Assembly: GCF_900111295.1 (NCBI RefSeq)
Contig: NZ_FOGT01000001.1
Location: forward strand, 186,001-250,000
DNA length: 64,000 nt
Source: Salipaludibacillus aurantiacus
GTDB taxonomy: Bacteria > Bacillota > Bacilli > Bacillales > Salisediminibacteriaceae
Direction: 5' to 3'
Below are positions 26,231 to 36,040 of the stretch, piece by piece (position 1 is the first letter of the stretch; every line of letters begins with the position of its first letter). A program made the translations under genes and the position numbers. The notes below the pieces were generated by a model. The model saw only the letters and a program-made list of their open reading frames with translations, had not been told where the DNA came from and did no database searches.

Positions 26231-27514
26231 TTAAATCCAGCCGCGGAACCTGCTCGCCTCTGCCATTTTTCGCACGCCCACCATGTATGCTGCGAGTCTC
26301 ATGTCCACCTTCCGCGTAGAAGACACACGATAGACATTATCAAAAGCTGTCACCATCACTTTTTCTAGCCTCTTCTCAACTTCCTCCTCTTCCCAGTAAA
26401 ACCCTTGATTATTCTGGACCCATTCAAAATAAGATACTGTTACGCCTCCCGCACTGGCGAGAACATCAGGCACGAGCAGCACGCCCCGCTCACTCAGCTG
26501 CTTTGTAGCCTCAATTGTCGTCGGGCCGTTCGCCGCTTCTACAATAATATTTGCTTTAATACGGTCTACATTCTGTTCGGTAATTTGATTCTCAATTGCC
26601 GCAGGAACGAGAATATCACAATCCAACTCCAGAAGTTCCTCATTGGAGATCGTATCTTTAAACAATTTAGATACCGTACCGAAACTGTCTCTTCTATCAA
26701 GCAAATAATCTATATCAAGCCCTTCTGGATCATGCAGACCTCCGTAAACATCAGAAATCCCTACTACTTTAGCCCCCGCGTCATACATAAATTTGGCAAG
26801 AAAGCTTCCTGCATTTCCAAACCCTTGAATAACAATTCTGGCCCCTTCTAAATTAATCCCTTTTTTCTTGGCTGCTTCACGGATACAAATAGTAACGCCC
26901 TTTGCTGTAGCTGACTCCCGGCCATGGGAACCTCCAAGCACAAGAGGTTTACCTGTTATAAAGCCTGGTGAATCAAATTCTTTCATGCGGCTGTATTCAT
27001 CCATCATCCATGCCATAATTTGTGAGTTGGTGAATACATCCGGAGCCGGAATGTCTTTTGTAGGCCCTACAATTTGACTGATTGCACGTACATATCCCCG
27101 GCTTAATCGTTCAATTTCAGGAAAGGACATTTCTCTTGGATCACACACTATACCGCCTTTACCGCCGCCGTATGGCAAGTCCACAATTCCCGCTTTAAGG
27201 CTCATCCATATTGACAACGCTTTCACTTCCGTCTCTGAGACGTCAGGGTGAAAACGTACTCCCCCTTTTGTTGGACCAACTGCATCATTATGCTGGGCTC
27301 TGTAGCCTGTAAATATTTTAATAGACCCGTTATCCATTCTTACGGGAATACGAACGGTCATCATTCGCAAAGGCTCCTTCATTAACTCATATACTTCTTC
27401 AGGATAACCCAGTTTCCCTAACGCTTTATGAACAACCGTTTGAGTCGACTCAAGCACGTTTTGGCTGGACTTTTGATTATTTTCTTTTGTTTCCGCCTTT
27501 TCACTTTCTTTCAT
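26231..27514 (-). CDS. gudB: NAD-specific glutamate dehydrogenase
   Basis: A 427-residue enzyme deaminating glutamate to 2-oxoglutarate. Substrate-binding and catalytic segments are present (GGVRFHPDVS, LPYGGGKGGIVCDP with the catalytic Lys, PAPDVFT), and the Rossmann motif GFGNAGSF follows. The 9-bp duplication that inactivates gudB in laboratory B. subtilis is absent (KALSIWMSLKAGI occurs once), so the protein should be active. ATG 27512-27514 follows CAGGGGTG; its length equals active B. subtilis GudB. Confidence 0.95.
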   Translation of the reverse strand: MKESEKAETKENNQKSSQNVLESTQTVVHKALGKLGYPEEVYELMKEPLRMMTVRIPVRMDNGSIKIFTGYRAQHNDAVGPTKGGVRFHPDVSETEVKALSIWMSLKAGIVDLPYGGGKGGIVCDPREMSFPEIERLSRGYVRAISQIVGPTKDIPAPDVFTNSQIMAWMMDEYSRMKEFDSPGFITGKPLVLGGSHGRESATAKGVTICIREAAKKKGINLEGARIVIQGFGNAGSFLAKFMYDAGAKVVGISDVYGGLHDPEGLDIDYLLDRRDSFGTVSKLFKDTISNEELLELDCDILVPAAIENQITEQNVDRIKANIIVEAANGPTTIEATKQLSERGVLLVPDVLASAGGVTVSYFEWVQNNQGFYWEEEEVEKRLEKVMVTAFDNVYRVSSTRKVDMRLAAYMVGVRKMAEASRFRGWI

Positions 27515-27676
27515 TGGTTTCACCCCTGAATTTATATATATAATTACAATAATAATAGTATCTCTTCTATCTATTACTATAAAGAAGTCAGCACTTTTTT
27601 TCCACTGTCTTTTTAGTTTTCCTGATTAATTTGTCACTTCTCTATCTTCATTTTCCAAAATCAATAAATAAAATTA

Positions 27677-27702
27677 AGAAGCCTTTGATGAAAAGGCTTC
27701 TA
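27677..27702 (-). terminator. Terminator overlapping the mecB stop codon
   Basis: A 10-bp perfect stem (AGAAGCCTTT with AAAGGCTTCT) carries the mecB TAG in its first arm and is followed by TAATTTTATTTATT on the minus strand. Confidence 0.8.
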
Positions 27703-28284
27703 AGAAAAGTAATTATTAAGATTTTTGACCGCCATAGAGTTAAAAATAATTTTCCCGTATTCTTCCAGTACATAAGGCGAAATTTCAGATTTATTCGCAT
27801 ATTCCCGTATAACAGAAGTGAGGATTTTTCTGTACTCAGGAAGGAAGTCTTCTTTTTCAAATTTTAAGAAATACGAGCCTTTATAATGGTAAAGAGCTCC
27901 TTCGGAAATTTGCTGACAGTGAAGAACTTTCGAAAGCTGGATGACATGCTCTATATCACTGAATTCGAAGATCAAAGCTTCTTCAGGCTGATCTAATCCA
28001 ATCTGCCATTCAATGACCGGTTCTTCAAAGTCATCCAATGATTCTTCTGTTTTGGTTACTATAATGACCAGCCCTTGGGCAGGTATAGAGAAGACTTCAA
28101 CAACTACAGGGCCGTCGGGATCAAAATTAAGTTCCTCACTGGCTTCAGTAATCATGTCTTGAAACATTTCATCTATGACAGGCACTTCAGCCCACGTTTT
28201 ATCTGTGGTTATACCGCGTTTTTCGAGATCTTCATATGTTAAAAATATTTTCATCTTATCATAAGCCAGTCTTTCGAGGCGCAT
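27700..28284 (-). CDS. mecB: Adaptor protein MecB (MecA family)
   Basis: A 194-residue ClpC adaptor. The N-terminal domain (MRLERLAYDKMKIFLTYEDL) and the C-terminal ClpC-binding domain ending in EYGKIIF match B. subtilis YpbH/MecB, and the acidic inter-domain linker is present. MecA family proteins deliver substrates such as ComK to ClpCP. ATG 28282-28284 follows GAGGGAGG. The position next to gudB fits MecB rather than the MecA paralogue. Confidence 0.9.
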   Translation of the reverse strand: MRLERLAYDKMKIFLTYEDLEKRGITTDKTWAEVPVIDEMFQDMITEASEELNFDPDGPVVVEVFSIPAQGLVIIVTKTEESLDDFEEPVIEWQIGLDQPEEALIFEFSDIEHVIQLSKVLHCQQISEGALYHYKGSYFLKFEKEDFLPEYRKILTSVIREYANKSEISPYVLEEYGKIIFNSMAVKNLNNYFS

Positions 28285-28410
28285 ATACGTTCCTCCCTCA
28301 TTCATGCCAGCGTTAATGAAAGAGATTTTCTCTCTTTCCGGTGACAGTATTTAATGTAAAATATGACGGCTAACTTAAAAAGGTGCGCTATAAAGCCCAA
28401 TTTCCACCTC

Positions 28411-29313
28411 TTATAATCGGTTTTTCAGCCATTTCATCCACTCTTCTTCATTCTCGCCAACTAAAAAAGACTCATAAAATTTTTTGCTAGATTGAGGGAT
28501 GTTTTTTAATGCTTCTCCTCCGAGTCCGACCACCAAATCAGGAAAAAATTCTTTTAACCCGTCAGTAAGCTTTAATGTATCAGACAGATGTTCAGTCAGT
28601 GTGCAGGAAATAATGACCATTCTAGGATTTATTTCTCTCACTGCGTCAATTACATCGTCTCCAGGTATACCGGCCCCTAAATACACTGTTTCATAACCTC
28701 TTCTCCGTAAATAAAAGTTGAAAATTAATAAACCAATTTCATGCTGTTCATTAGGTCCGCAAACAGTCACAACTTTTGGAAGTAAGCCATTTACAGGCAA
28801 ATGCTGAAAAACCATTCCTATTCGTGTCCGAAGGAAAGAGGTGGAAAAATGCTCATGAGCGATAGTAATTTCGTTTTTTTCCCATTTATCACCAACTTCA
28901 ATAAGGATACTTCCCAGTATGTGGATAACTACTTTTTCAATAGAAAAAACATTAAATGCGTAATCGAGTAGTTCGTTTGCTTTTCTCTCTTCAAATTTTA
29001 GTAACGAATGAAGAATGTCCTCTTTAATATTATCCATTTGATTGTTGTTTACAGTTTCGTCATTAACCGTTTCAATCACATCTTGTTTATCAAGTAATTC
29101 CACAGCTTGTCCGATAGTAAACCCATGGTTAACTTTATTCACAATCCATTTTAATACGTTTAACTGATCATCTGTATAAAGGCGGTGTCCCGCATCATTT
29201 CTTATAGGCTCAATTAATTTATAACGTCGTTCCCACGCTCTAAGCGTGCCGGGATGAATACCAAGCATAGTTGAAATAGCTTTAATATTATATTTCCCCT
29301 GATGGTCAGCCAT
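28411..29313 (-). CDS. MerR-type regulator with B12-binding domain (CarH/LitR-like)
   Basis: 300 residues: an N-terminal MerR helix-turn-helix (5-75; IKAISTMLGIHPGTLRAWERR), a helical cap (95-175) and a B12-binding Rossmann domain (180-300). The CarH signature W-x9-EH is Trp144...Glu154-His155, and the cobalt-ligand motif ExHxxG is EQHEIG with His191. Such proteins bind adenosylcobalamin, repress in the dark and release DNA in light, usually at carotenoid or photolyase genes. Odd point: CarH has His right after the Trp, its light-state cobalt ligand; here that residue is Glu145. No carotenoid genes are in the window. A cob(I)alamin adenosyltransferase lies at 46.1 kb. Start chosen at ATG after TAGGTG. 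Confidence 0.85.
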   Translation of the reverse strand: MADHQGKYNIKAISTMLGIHPGTLRAWERRYKLIEPIRNDAGHRLYTDDQLNVLKWIVNKVNHGFTIGQAVELLDKQDVIETVNDETVNNNQMDNIKEDILHSLLKFEERKANELLDYAFNVFSIEKVVIHILGSILIEVGDKWEKNEITIAHEHFSTSFLRTRIGMVFQHLPVNGLLPKVVTVCGPNEQHEIGLLIFNFYLRRRGYETVYLGAGIPGDDVIDAVREINPRMVIISCTLTEHLSDTLKLTDGLKEFFPDLVVGLGGEALKNIPQSSKKFYESFLVGENEEEWMKWLKNRL

Positions 29314-29559
29314 ACGCTTCACCTACTTCTTCAATTTATACTTCTAAGCTTATTATAGTCTATTTAAGGCATTGTGCAACAATTGTTCAATATTTATAAA
29401 GCAATTATACATTCTAAAGAAGGGAAATGTATAAAAGCCTCCCGAGGCGAAACGGAGCCGGCAACAAATATTAAAGAAAGGACCTCAGGCAGTGAGCCAT
29501 TGTAACTTAAAGAGTTTTGGCCGGCACATAGCTGTGGTAAAAGCCGCTTTCTTTTCTGT

Positions 29560-30318
29560 TTATTCATAAGATGGCCGCTTTTTAAGAGTAATTAGATGTA
29601 TCTGTGGTTTGGCACCTAGCCGGAAAGGTATTCCTGTCGTTCCAAACCCGTTACTGATAAATACAGGAATATTGTTTTTCACTTTCCATCCGCCTTTTTC
29701 TCCCACTGCAAATGGTCCAAGCCTGATTTGTCCTCCATGTGTGTGGCCGGACAATACAGCTTCCACTTTCGGGTAAGAATTGAATAAAAGGTTTGCTGTA
29801 TCAGGGTTATGACTAACCAGGATGATTGGTTCGTTGGCACCTTGAAGTGCACGGTTTATGTCTGCATGAAGTGTTCCTAAATCTTCAACTCCAGCCAGGG
29901 TCCATTCCGCCCCCGGGCGATCAATATAATAAGAGGAATTATTAAGCTCGTGAATATTATATTTATCCAATAAATGTCTTAACTTTTTTTCCCCGAATTC
30001 GTAATCATTATTCCCCCATACAAAAAAAGCTGTTCCTAAAGATGAGAGAAAGGATAAATTCCGGCTGATAATTTCTTCAGGAACTCCTTTTTCAACTGCA
30101 TCGCCCCCAATAATAACAAAATCTACAGGCGGAAGTTTAGAAAACATGTCTTCTTTTATAAGCCGTTTATGTAAATCAGTAATAAAAAGCATTTTTTGTG
30201 TATGTTCTATTCCGGGAAGCATAATTTCCTCTTCCGTGATCACCAAACCTTTTGCTTGATAATAGGAATAAAAAAGAATCAAAATTAAACCTGTCATTAA
30301 AAAAACAACTATAAACAT
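29560..30318 (-). CDS. Membrane-anchored metallophosphoesterase (YpbG/YkuE type)
   Basis: 252 residues with one N-terminal membrane helix (1-18) and a calcineurin-like phosphoesterase domain. Metal-binding motifs in order: TDLH, GGDAVE, GNNDYE (the usual GNH/E has Asn in third place), VSHNP and SGHTHGGQ. Substrate is unknown. B. subtilis has a phosphoesterase, ypbG, in this neighbourhood, which supports orthology. The catalytic domain probably faces outside, given the anchor (inference). Confidence 0.82.
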   Translation of the reverse strand: MFIVVFLMTGLILILFYSYYQAKGLVITEEEIMLPGIEHTQKMLFITDLHKRLIKEDMFSKLPPVDFVIIGGDAVEKGVPEEIISRNLSFLSSLGTAFFVWGNNDYEFGEKKLRHLLDKYNIHELNNSSYYIDRPGAEWTLAGVEDLGTLHADINRALQGANEPIILVSHNPDTANLLFNSYPKVEAVLSGHTHGGQIRLGPFAVGEKGGWKVKNNIPVFISNGFGTTGIPFRLGAKPQIHLITLKKRPSYE

Positions 30319-30480
30319 GAGCAGCTCCTTTTTTTTACTGCAAGTATGATCTTAACGAATTTGATTCAGTATATCTTAAAACGTTTTAAACGACAATCAT
30401 TTGAAAAGCTTTATTCTGGTCGCTGGTGAAAGTTTAATTTTCCTGCCTGGCAGAATCAAACTGCAAGACAAAAAAAAAAC

Positions 30481-30889
30481 GAGCCTGGGACAAAACTAAA
30501 ACCAGGTTTGTAAAAGACAGCCAATAATTCTATCAGTGGGTTTAAAGCTGAAGATCCAATGCAACGAAGCTCCAGGCTGAGTTGAATTAAGTAAATCCTG
30601 TAGTAAAAATTTTTCCGATGAACGAAGGCGAGGACACCCAGAGGATTGGCGAAGTCTGAAAATCCACTTTCCCGAAGCAATCCTTCGGGAAAGTTAGTTG
30701 AAGACAAGCCCTCGGGTAAGCCTTCGCCAAGAGTGAACCAGCAGATTAAAAGGACAAGCCCCTGGGCAGGGCAAGCGTCCGTCCGCCTGGCGGACGGAAA
30801 TCACTGCTTTTCTCAAAAAGAACATCCGAACAAAATTCGAAATTTTTGTCCGGATTTCTTTACGATTACTATTCTATTGTCCCAGCCTC
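30481..30889. repeat. Long copy of a dispersed intergenic repeat with GAGCCTGGGACAA termini
   Basis: The element begins GAGCCTGGGACAAAAC and ends TTGTCCCAGCCTC; the termini are inverted repeats at 12 of 13 positions. Inside are three strong hairpins (30667-30693, 30780-30796, 30824-30855). The copy at 15807-15964 has the same ends with about 250 bases of the interior missing, and parts recur near 9850 and 25050. I see no coding frame and no target-site duplication, so it looks like a non-autonomous MITE-type or structured repeat. Confidence 0.75.
30824..30855 (-). terminator. Terminator after fhs
   Basis: A long imperfect stem (ATCCGAACAAAATT with AATTTTTGTCCGGAT) is followed on the minus strand by GTTCTTTTTGAG, inside the repeat and about 80 bases past fhs. 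Confidence 0.65.
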
Positions 30890-30934
30890 TGATCAAAAAA
30901 GGTGCACCTATTTCTTTCCTGTTTAACAGCCCTG

Positions 30935-32617
30935 CTAAAATAAACCGAGAGCTTTTCCACTTTCATCTACATCCATTTTTACAGCTGCTGGTTCTTTTGG
31001 CAGCCCCGGCATTGTCATGACATTTCCAGTAAGAGCTACAATAAAGCCTGCTCCTACTGAAGGTTTTAATTCTCTGACGGATATAACAAAATCTTCAGGT
31101 CTCCCCAGTTTTTTAGGGTCATCAGATAATGAATACTGCGTTTTAGCCATACAGACAGGGTACTTCCCCCAACCGTTATCTTCATAAATTTTCATTTGTT
31201 TTCTAGCTTGCGGAGAAAATTCTACTCCCTTTGCTCCATATACTTTTTTAGCTATAGATTCGACTTTTTCTTCAATGGAAGTATTCAACTCATACATGTG
31301 GGTAAAGTTCTTTTCACCCTCATCAATTTCTTTCACCACACGTTCAGCCAGTGCTATTCCACCTTCTCCGCCTTTTGCCCATACATCAGCAAGTTCTACA
31401 TTAATGCCTTGCTCCTCACACCATGACTTTAATGTATCAATTTCAGTATCTGTATCGTGGATGAAACGGTTTATAGCTACCACATGCGGCAAACCGAAAG
31501 ACCGGATCGTTTCTACATGCTTCTTTAAATTAGCAAGGCCTTTTTTAAGTGCCTCCACATTTTCTTCTTTTAAATTGTCTTTAGGCACACCGCCGTGCAT
31601 CTTCAATGCCCTGATAGTGGCTACTATTACTACAAGACTTGGATCAATATCTCCTGCTCTGGTTTTTATATCAAGAAACTTCTCTGCTCCTAAATCAGCT
31701 CCGAAACCTGCTTCAGTTACCACATAATCACCAAGTTTAGAGGCCATTTTTGTCGCTATAACACTGTTGCACCCATGGGCAATATTAGCAAAAGGTCCAC
31801 CATGTATTAAAGCAGGGGTATTTTCCAACGTTTGAACCAGGTTAGGTTTCATAGCGTCTTTTAATAATAACGTTAACGCACCTTCAGCTTTTAAATCTTT
31901 TGCTGTAACCGGCTCATCTTTTTCAGTATAAGCGACTACAATTTTAGCCAGCCGTTCTTTCAGGTCCTTAAGGCTCGTAGCAAGGCATAAAATGGCCATA
32001 ATTTCAGAAGCGACTGTAATATCGAACCCTGATTCCCTGGGTACACCTTGTAAAGGACCGCCCAGTCCTACGACTACCTGACGGAGCGCTCGGTCATTCA
32101 TATCGAGAACCCGTTTCCATACCACTCTTCTGACATCGATGTTTAGTTCATTTCCCCTGTGTACATGATTATCAAGCATAGCAGCCAGAGCGTTATGTGC
32201 TGTAGTAATGGCATGAATATCTCCGGTAAAATGAAGGTTGATATCTTCCATAGGAACAACCTGGGAATAACCACCGCCGGCAGCGCCGCCTTTAATTCCC
32301 ATAGTGGGGCCAAGAGATGGTTCCCTTAAAGCGATCATCGTTTTCTTGTTAATTTTATTTAAAGCCTGGCCTAATCCTACCGTAACTGTCGATTTCCCTT
32401 CCCCTGCCGGTGTCGGGTTAATTGCTGTTACGAGAATTACTTTTCCGTCAGGCTCATCCTTTAATCTGTCCATCACTGATAAGGAAAGTTTCGCCTTATA
32501 ATGGCCGTAAGGTTCCCATTCATCCTCTTTTAAGCGAAGGTCACTTACCAGTTCTTTAACTTTTACCATGCTGCTTGCTTGTGCAATTTCAATATCAGAT
32601 TTAACATCCTGACCCAT
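30935..32617 (-). CDS. fhs: Formate-tetrahydrofolate ligase
   Basis: A 560-residue enzyme making 10-formyl-THF from formate, THF and ATP. The ATP-binding segment [15 protein letters not shown] lies near residue 70 and [20 protein letters not shown] near 100; length is standard. B. subtilis lacks this gene, so this is accessory relative to that species. It follows the ferredoxin oxidoreductase genes by 64 bases in the same direction, so read-through from that operon is possible. ATG has GGAGTG upstream. Confidence 0.96.
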   Translation of the reverse strand: MGQDVKSDIEIAQASSMVKVKELVSDLRLKEDEWEPYGHYKAKLSLSVMDRLKDEPDGKVILVTAINPTPAGEGKSTVTVGLGQALNKINKKTMIALREPSLGPTMGIKGGAAGGGYSQVVPMEDINLHFTGDIHAITTAHNALAAMLDNHVHRGNELNIDVRRVVWKRVLDMNDRALRQVVVGLGGPLQGVPRESGFDITVASEIMAILCLATSLKDLKERLAKIVVAYTEKDEPVTAKDLKAEGALTLLLKDAMKPNLVQTLENTPALIHGGPFANIAHGCNSVIATKMASKLGDYVVTEAGFGADLGAEKFLDIKTRAGDIDPSLVVIVATIRALKMHGGVPKDNLKEENVEALKKGLANLKKHVETIRSFGLPHVVAINRFIHDTDTEIDTLKSWCEEQGINVELADVWAKGGEGGIALAERVVKEIDEGEKNFTHMYELNTSIEEKVESIAKKVYGAKGVEFSPQARKQMKIYEDNGWGKYPVCMAKTQYSLSDDPKKLGRPEDFVISVRELKPSVGAGFIVALTGNVMTMPGLPKEPAAVKMDVDESGKALGLF

Positions 32618-32681
32618 GTCATCACTCCTCTATCTGCTTTTAAAGTACATTTAAGTACATGAGATATTTTAACATCTTTTA

Positions 32682-33239
32682 TCAATTTATTGAAGAAAGC
32701 GCTTTCTTTATTATTTTTTCTCCTCTTACTATTGCTTGTCTGTTCACTGGAATTAAATGGTCTTTTTTCTTGCCAAGCAGATAAGTTAAAGCTGCCAAAA
32801 GACTTTCAGTTTTTAAAATTCCCGTTTTAGTTATAAAAGCACCTAGAATCACCATTCCTGCAGTTCTCTGTTCATTTAATTCATTCGCTACAGTCAAGGC
32901 TGGTATTAAGTGAACAGTTACATCTTTTCTTCCGCTTTGCACGGTTACAAGGTCTTCATTAATAAAAATATCTCCTCCTTCTTTTACTAAAGGCTCAAAC
33001 TTTAGGAATGAAGGGTTATTAAGGGCAATCAGTGATGTCGGCCTGTCAATCACCGGGGAACCAAACTTACTGTCACTTATAACAACTGAAACATTTGCCG
33101 TTCCGCCCCTTTGTTCAGGTCCGTAGGAAGGGAGCCAGGAAACCTCTTTACCTTCTTTCATGGCAGCGTAGGCAAGCAGCTGCCCCATTGACATGACACC
33201 CTGCCCTCCAAAACCTGCGATAATTAATTCCTGTTTCAT
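32682..33239 (-). CDS. korC: 2-oxoacid:ferredoxin oxidoreductase, gamma subunit
   Basis: A 185-residue protein with the gamma-domain start LIIAGFGGQGVMSMGQLLA and the later SYGPEQRGGTANV motif typical of the family. With the alpha, beta and delta subunits it would oxidatively decarboxylate a 2-oxoacid to acyl-CoA using ferredoxin. Which 2-oxoacid (2-oxoglutarate or branched-chain) cannot be fixed from the sequence. TAATG overlaps stop and start with korB. Confidence 0.88.
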   Translation of the reverse strand: MKQELIIAGFGGQGVMSMGQLLAYAAMKEGKEVSWLPSYGPEQRGGTANVSVVISDSKFGSPVIDRPTSLIALNNPSFLKFEPLVKEGGDIFINEDLVTVQSGRKDVTVHLIPALTVANELNEQRTAGMVILGAFITKTGILKTESLLAALTYLLGKKKDHLIPVNRQAIVRGEKIIKKALSSIN

Positions 33240-33997
33240 TATACCCCCTCCCTTTCCTTCCGGATATCTTTATAAATCCCTAATGGATAATATGGGATCA
33301 TTTCATCCCGCACCCAATCTAAAGATTCTTCGGGGGTAAGCCCCCAATTAGTTGGACAAGTCGATAAAACTTCTATTAAAGAAAACCCTTGCTGTTTTTC
33401 CTGGGTTTCAAAAGCTTTTCGAATAGCTTTTTTTGCTTTAATGATATGAGGAACATTATGAGTAGAAACTCTTTCTATATAAGTGCTGCCATCCAGAGTA
33501 GCCAGCATTTCGGAGACCCTTATTGGAAGCCCCTGGGCACGAGGCGTTCTGCCACCAGGAGAAGTAGCTGTTTTTTGCCCTATTAATGAAGTAGGAGCCA
33601 TTTGTCCCCCTGTCATTCCGTAAATAGCATTATTAACAAAAATTACAGTTATGTTCTCGCTTCGTGCGGCGCTGTGTACAATCTCTCCCATGCCTATAGA
33701 AGCTAGATCGCCATCTCCCTGATACGTAAAGACCAGCCGGTCATCCGGCAGGACCCTTTTTATCCCGGTAGCTACTGCTGGTGCCCGGCCGTGAGCGGCC
33801 TGAGTCATGTCACAATTAAAATAGTCATAAGCCAATACTGAACAGCCTACCGATGCGACTCCTACGGTTCTTTCCAATGCCCCGAGTTCCTCGAGTGTTT
33901 CAGCCACAAGCCTGTGAATGATTCCATGAGTACATCCGGGACAATAGTGGGTGTCATTGTCTTTTAGACCTGCTGTTCTTTTAAAGACAGTTTTCAT
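33239..33997 (-). CDS. korB: 2-oxoacid:ferredoxin oxidoreductase, beta (TPP-binding) subunit
   Basis: A 252-residue thiamine diphosphate subunit. The TPP motif [12 protein letters not shown]...[11 protein letters not shown] is present, and Cys residues near the N-terminus (YCPGCTHG) match the four-subunit KorB/VorA type. Start and stop overlap the neighbouring subunits as TGATG and TAATG, indicating coupled translation. The substrate is probably 2-oxoglutarate or a branched-chain 2-oxoacid. Confidence 0.9.
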   Translation of the reverse strand: MKTVFKRTAGLKDNDTHYCPGCTHGIIHRLVAETLEELGALERTVGVASVGCSVLAYDYFNCDMTQAAHGRAPAVATGIKRVLPDDRLVFTYQGDGDLASIGMGEIVHSAARSENITVIFVNNAIYGMTGGQMAPTSLIGQKTATSPGGRTPRAQGLPIRVSEMLATLDGSTYIERVSTHNVPHIIKAKKAIRKAFETQEKQQGFSLIEVLSTCPTNWGLTPEESLDWVRDEMIPYYPLGIYKDIRKEREGV

Positions 33998-35061
33998 CAG
34001 GCAGTCACTCCTTTTCCAAGCTTCATAATAGCTTCATAAATCTCTTCCACTGAAGGGATGACGCCTCCTGTCCTTCCGTAGAAGCTCACCGGGGTTTTTC
34101 CTTCCACTGCAAGCCTGACATCTTCTACCATCTGCCCAGCACTCATTTCCACAGCAAGAATCCCTTTAATGTCTTCACTTATTCGGGAAATTACTTCACT
34201 GGGAAAAGGCCATAAAGTAACCGGGCGGATGAGGCCGATTTTCATTCCTTCTTCCCTGGCTTTTTCAATAGCGCTTTGCACCATTCTGGCAACTGTTCCA
34301 TAAGCTATTACGATGTATTCCGCGTCTTCTGTATATAATGAATCCACCTTAATTTCCTGCTTTTTTATCATACTGTATTTTTCCTGAAGCCGATTATTTC
34401 TCTCTTCAAGTTTTATATCACTTAAATCTAAAGAGGTAATAACTCTTGGAGGACCATCTCCTTCTGTACCGGAAGTCGCCCAGTCTTTTTCTTTAAATTC
34501 CTTTTCTTCTATGCCTCTGAATTCTACGGGTTCCATCATTTGCCCAAGCATGCCGTCACCGAGCAGAATAACCGGGGTTCTGTAGTCGTCTGCTATTCTG
34601 AATGCTTCAGACGTCAGTTCAATAATTTCCTGAAGCGTACTTGGCGCCAGCACAGGTGTGTAATAATCACCATGGCCGCCTCCTTTAGTCACCTGAAAGT
34701 AATCAGATTGAGCAGGCTGTATATTTCCAAGGCCAGGCCCGCCTCTACCTATATTTACAATGACTGCCGGCAATTCAGCACCTGCCAGGTAAGAAATTCC
34801 TTCCTGCTTTAAACTGAATCCTGGACTGGATGAAGACGTCATTACTCTGACACCTGCAGATGCCGCACCATAAACCATATTGATAGCAGCCACTTCACTC
34901 TCAGCCTGCAGGAAAAGGCCATTGACTTCAGGAAGCCTTTTTGCCATATATGCGACCAGTTCGCTTTGAGGCGTAATGGGATAGCCAAAAAAATAAATGC
35001 ACCCGGCATGAATAGCTGCTTCACCAATCACTTCATTCCCTTTCATTAATACTTTCCCCAT
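33997..35061 (-). CDS. korA: 2-oxoacid:ferredoxin oxidoreductase, alpha subunit
   Basis: A 354-residue subunit with the pyrimidine-binding domain start ([27 protein letters not shown]) and the [19 protein letters not shown] segment. A C-terminal transketolase-like domain contains [11 protein letters not shown]. The separate gene (not fused with gamma) fits the four-gene VorB/KorA arrangement of anaerobes rather than the two-gene aerobic YkgAB-like type. GAGGGGGATC precedes the ATG. Confidence 0.9.
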   Translation of the reverse strand: MGKVLMKGNEVIGEAAIHAGCIYFFGYPITPQSELVAYMAKRLPEVNGLFLQAESEVAAINMVYGAASAGVRVMTSSSSPGFSLKQEGISYLAGAELPAVIVNIGRGGPGLGNIQPAQSDYFQVTKGGGHGDYYTPVLAPSTLQEIIELTSEAFRIADDYRTPVILLGDGMLGQMMEPVEFRGIEEKEFKEKDWATSGTEGDGPPRVITSLDLSDIKLEERNNRLQEKYSMIKKQEIKVDSLYTEDAEYIVIAYGTVARMVQSAIEKAREEGMKIGLIRPVTLWPFPSEVISRISEDIKGILAVEMSAGQMVEDVRLAVEGKTPVSFYGRTGGVIPSVEEIYEAIMKLGKGVTA

Positions 35062-35079
35062 AAGATCCCCCTCTTTCGT

Positions 35080-35307
35080 CTATGATGCTTTTCTTTTTTT
35101 TCGTTCGGGACGTTTTATTGTAATTACCGCATCAGGACAAATAATCGCGCAGGCCGAGCAGCTGGTGCATGCTTCCTGGTCAACTACTTCAGCAGGCTGA
35201 TACCCTCTCTTATTAACCTTTTCAGACAGCTTAATGATTTCCTGAGGGCAAACAGTGACACATAGCGAGCACCCTTTGCACCTTTCTTCCCTAAAAGTTA
35301 CTTTCAT
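35080..35307 (-). CDS. korD: 2-oxoacid:ferredoxin oxidoreductase, delta (2x[4Fe-4S]) subunit
   Basis: A 75-residue ferredoxin-like protein with two full CxxCxxCxxxCP clusters (Cys10, 13, 16, 20 and Cys47, 50, 53, 57) and a very basic tail (ERKKRKAS). It would pass electrons from the enzyme to ferredoxin. ATG 35305-35307 has AAAAAGGAGGGG upstream; the longer frame overlaps the ATPase gene too far to be likely. Its start lies inside the 3' end of the ATPase gene (17-base overlap). Confidence 0.9.
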   Translation of the reverse strand: MKVTFREERCKGCSLCVTVCPQEIIKLSEKVNKRGYQPAEVVDQEACTSCSACAIICPDAVITIKRPERKKRKAS

Positions 35308-36013
35308 TAAATGTCCCCTCCTTTTTGGACCACTGCTGCCAGGGCGGCACCAGCTTCCGTTTAAATACAAACACATTGTTAAATGATTCACATAACAAAT
35401 TCTTTTTTAACGAGCAATAATCCTTTTTTTCGAGCATGTTGTAAACCAGCGGAATAGTCAATGCCTGACCGACTTCGTTACAAACATCGATCCCCCGCAT
35501 ATAGTCCTCCGCAGTTATTCTTTCGCCGCCTAAATGAGTATTATTTATTAAGCCTGTCACTTTAAGCCTTGAACTTCTTTCCACTCCCCTGATAGCTGAC
35601 AGGATCCCTTCTACAGAGGACACATGAGGCCTGTTAAGGTTAACGACAAATAAAAAGTCATAACCCCTTTCCTGTAAAAGTGAAGAAAACTGCCCAAGTA
35701 CGGCACCTCCGTCGGCATCACCGCCCACATCTAAAATAAGGTTAGCTGAATAGTCTTTAAGCCTTGCAGTCATTTCCCCCGTGACGATCGGCAAATCAGC
35801 TTTCATTAATTTGTTCTCTGGTGCCACCAGACTGATTCCTTTCTCAGCTAATATATTTTTATAATCCCTTGACCGGAAATATGGATTTATAATATCAAGA
35901 TCACATAAAAACGTGCGATTCAGCCGGCTGCCTATTTCAATTGATTTCTCTATAGCAAATTCTGTTTTTCCGCTCCCGTAATGCCCTGTCACAATTAAAC
36001 ACTTCTTCCCCAA
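35291..36013 (-). CDS. P-loop ATPase encoded with the ferredoxin oxidoreductase
   Basis: About 240 residues. The Walker A motif GHYGSGKTE lies near the start, a MinD/CobQ-like CDLDIINPYFRSR follows, and DVGGDADGG may be the Walker B region. The protein resembles CobQ/MinD-type ATPases that accompany ferredoxin oxidoreductase genes in anaerobic Firmicutes; its role there is unknown, perhaps cofactor assembly. I place the start at TTG 36011-36013, seven bases after GGGGGAG. An ATG 26 codons upstream has no ribosome-binding site and lies upstream of the promoter and cre site. Confidence 0.75.
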   Translation of the reverse strand: MGKKCLIVTGHYGSGKTEFAIEKSIEIGSRLNRTFLCDLDIINPYFRSRDYKNILAEKGISLVAPENKLMKADLPIVTGEMTARLKDYSANLILDVGGDADGGAVLGQFSSLLQERGYDFLFVVNLNRPHVSSVEGILSAIRGVERSSRLKVTGLINNTHLGGERITAEDYMRGIDVCNEVGQALTIPLVYNMLEKKDYCSLKKNLLCESFNNVFVFKRKLVPPWQQWSKKEGTFNESNF

Positions 36014-36040
36014 ATAATCTCCCCCTCTCCTGCTCCCTTC

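Larger units (their letters stand above)
30319..30934. other. Intergenic region between fhs and the phosphoesterase gene
   Basis: About 615 bases. Most of it (30481-30889) is the long copy of the dispersed repeat. The remaining 160 bases next to the phosphoesterase gene should contain its promoter, which I could not assign. No gene supported. Confidence 0.6.
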
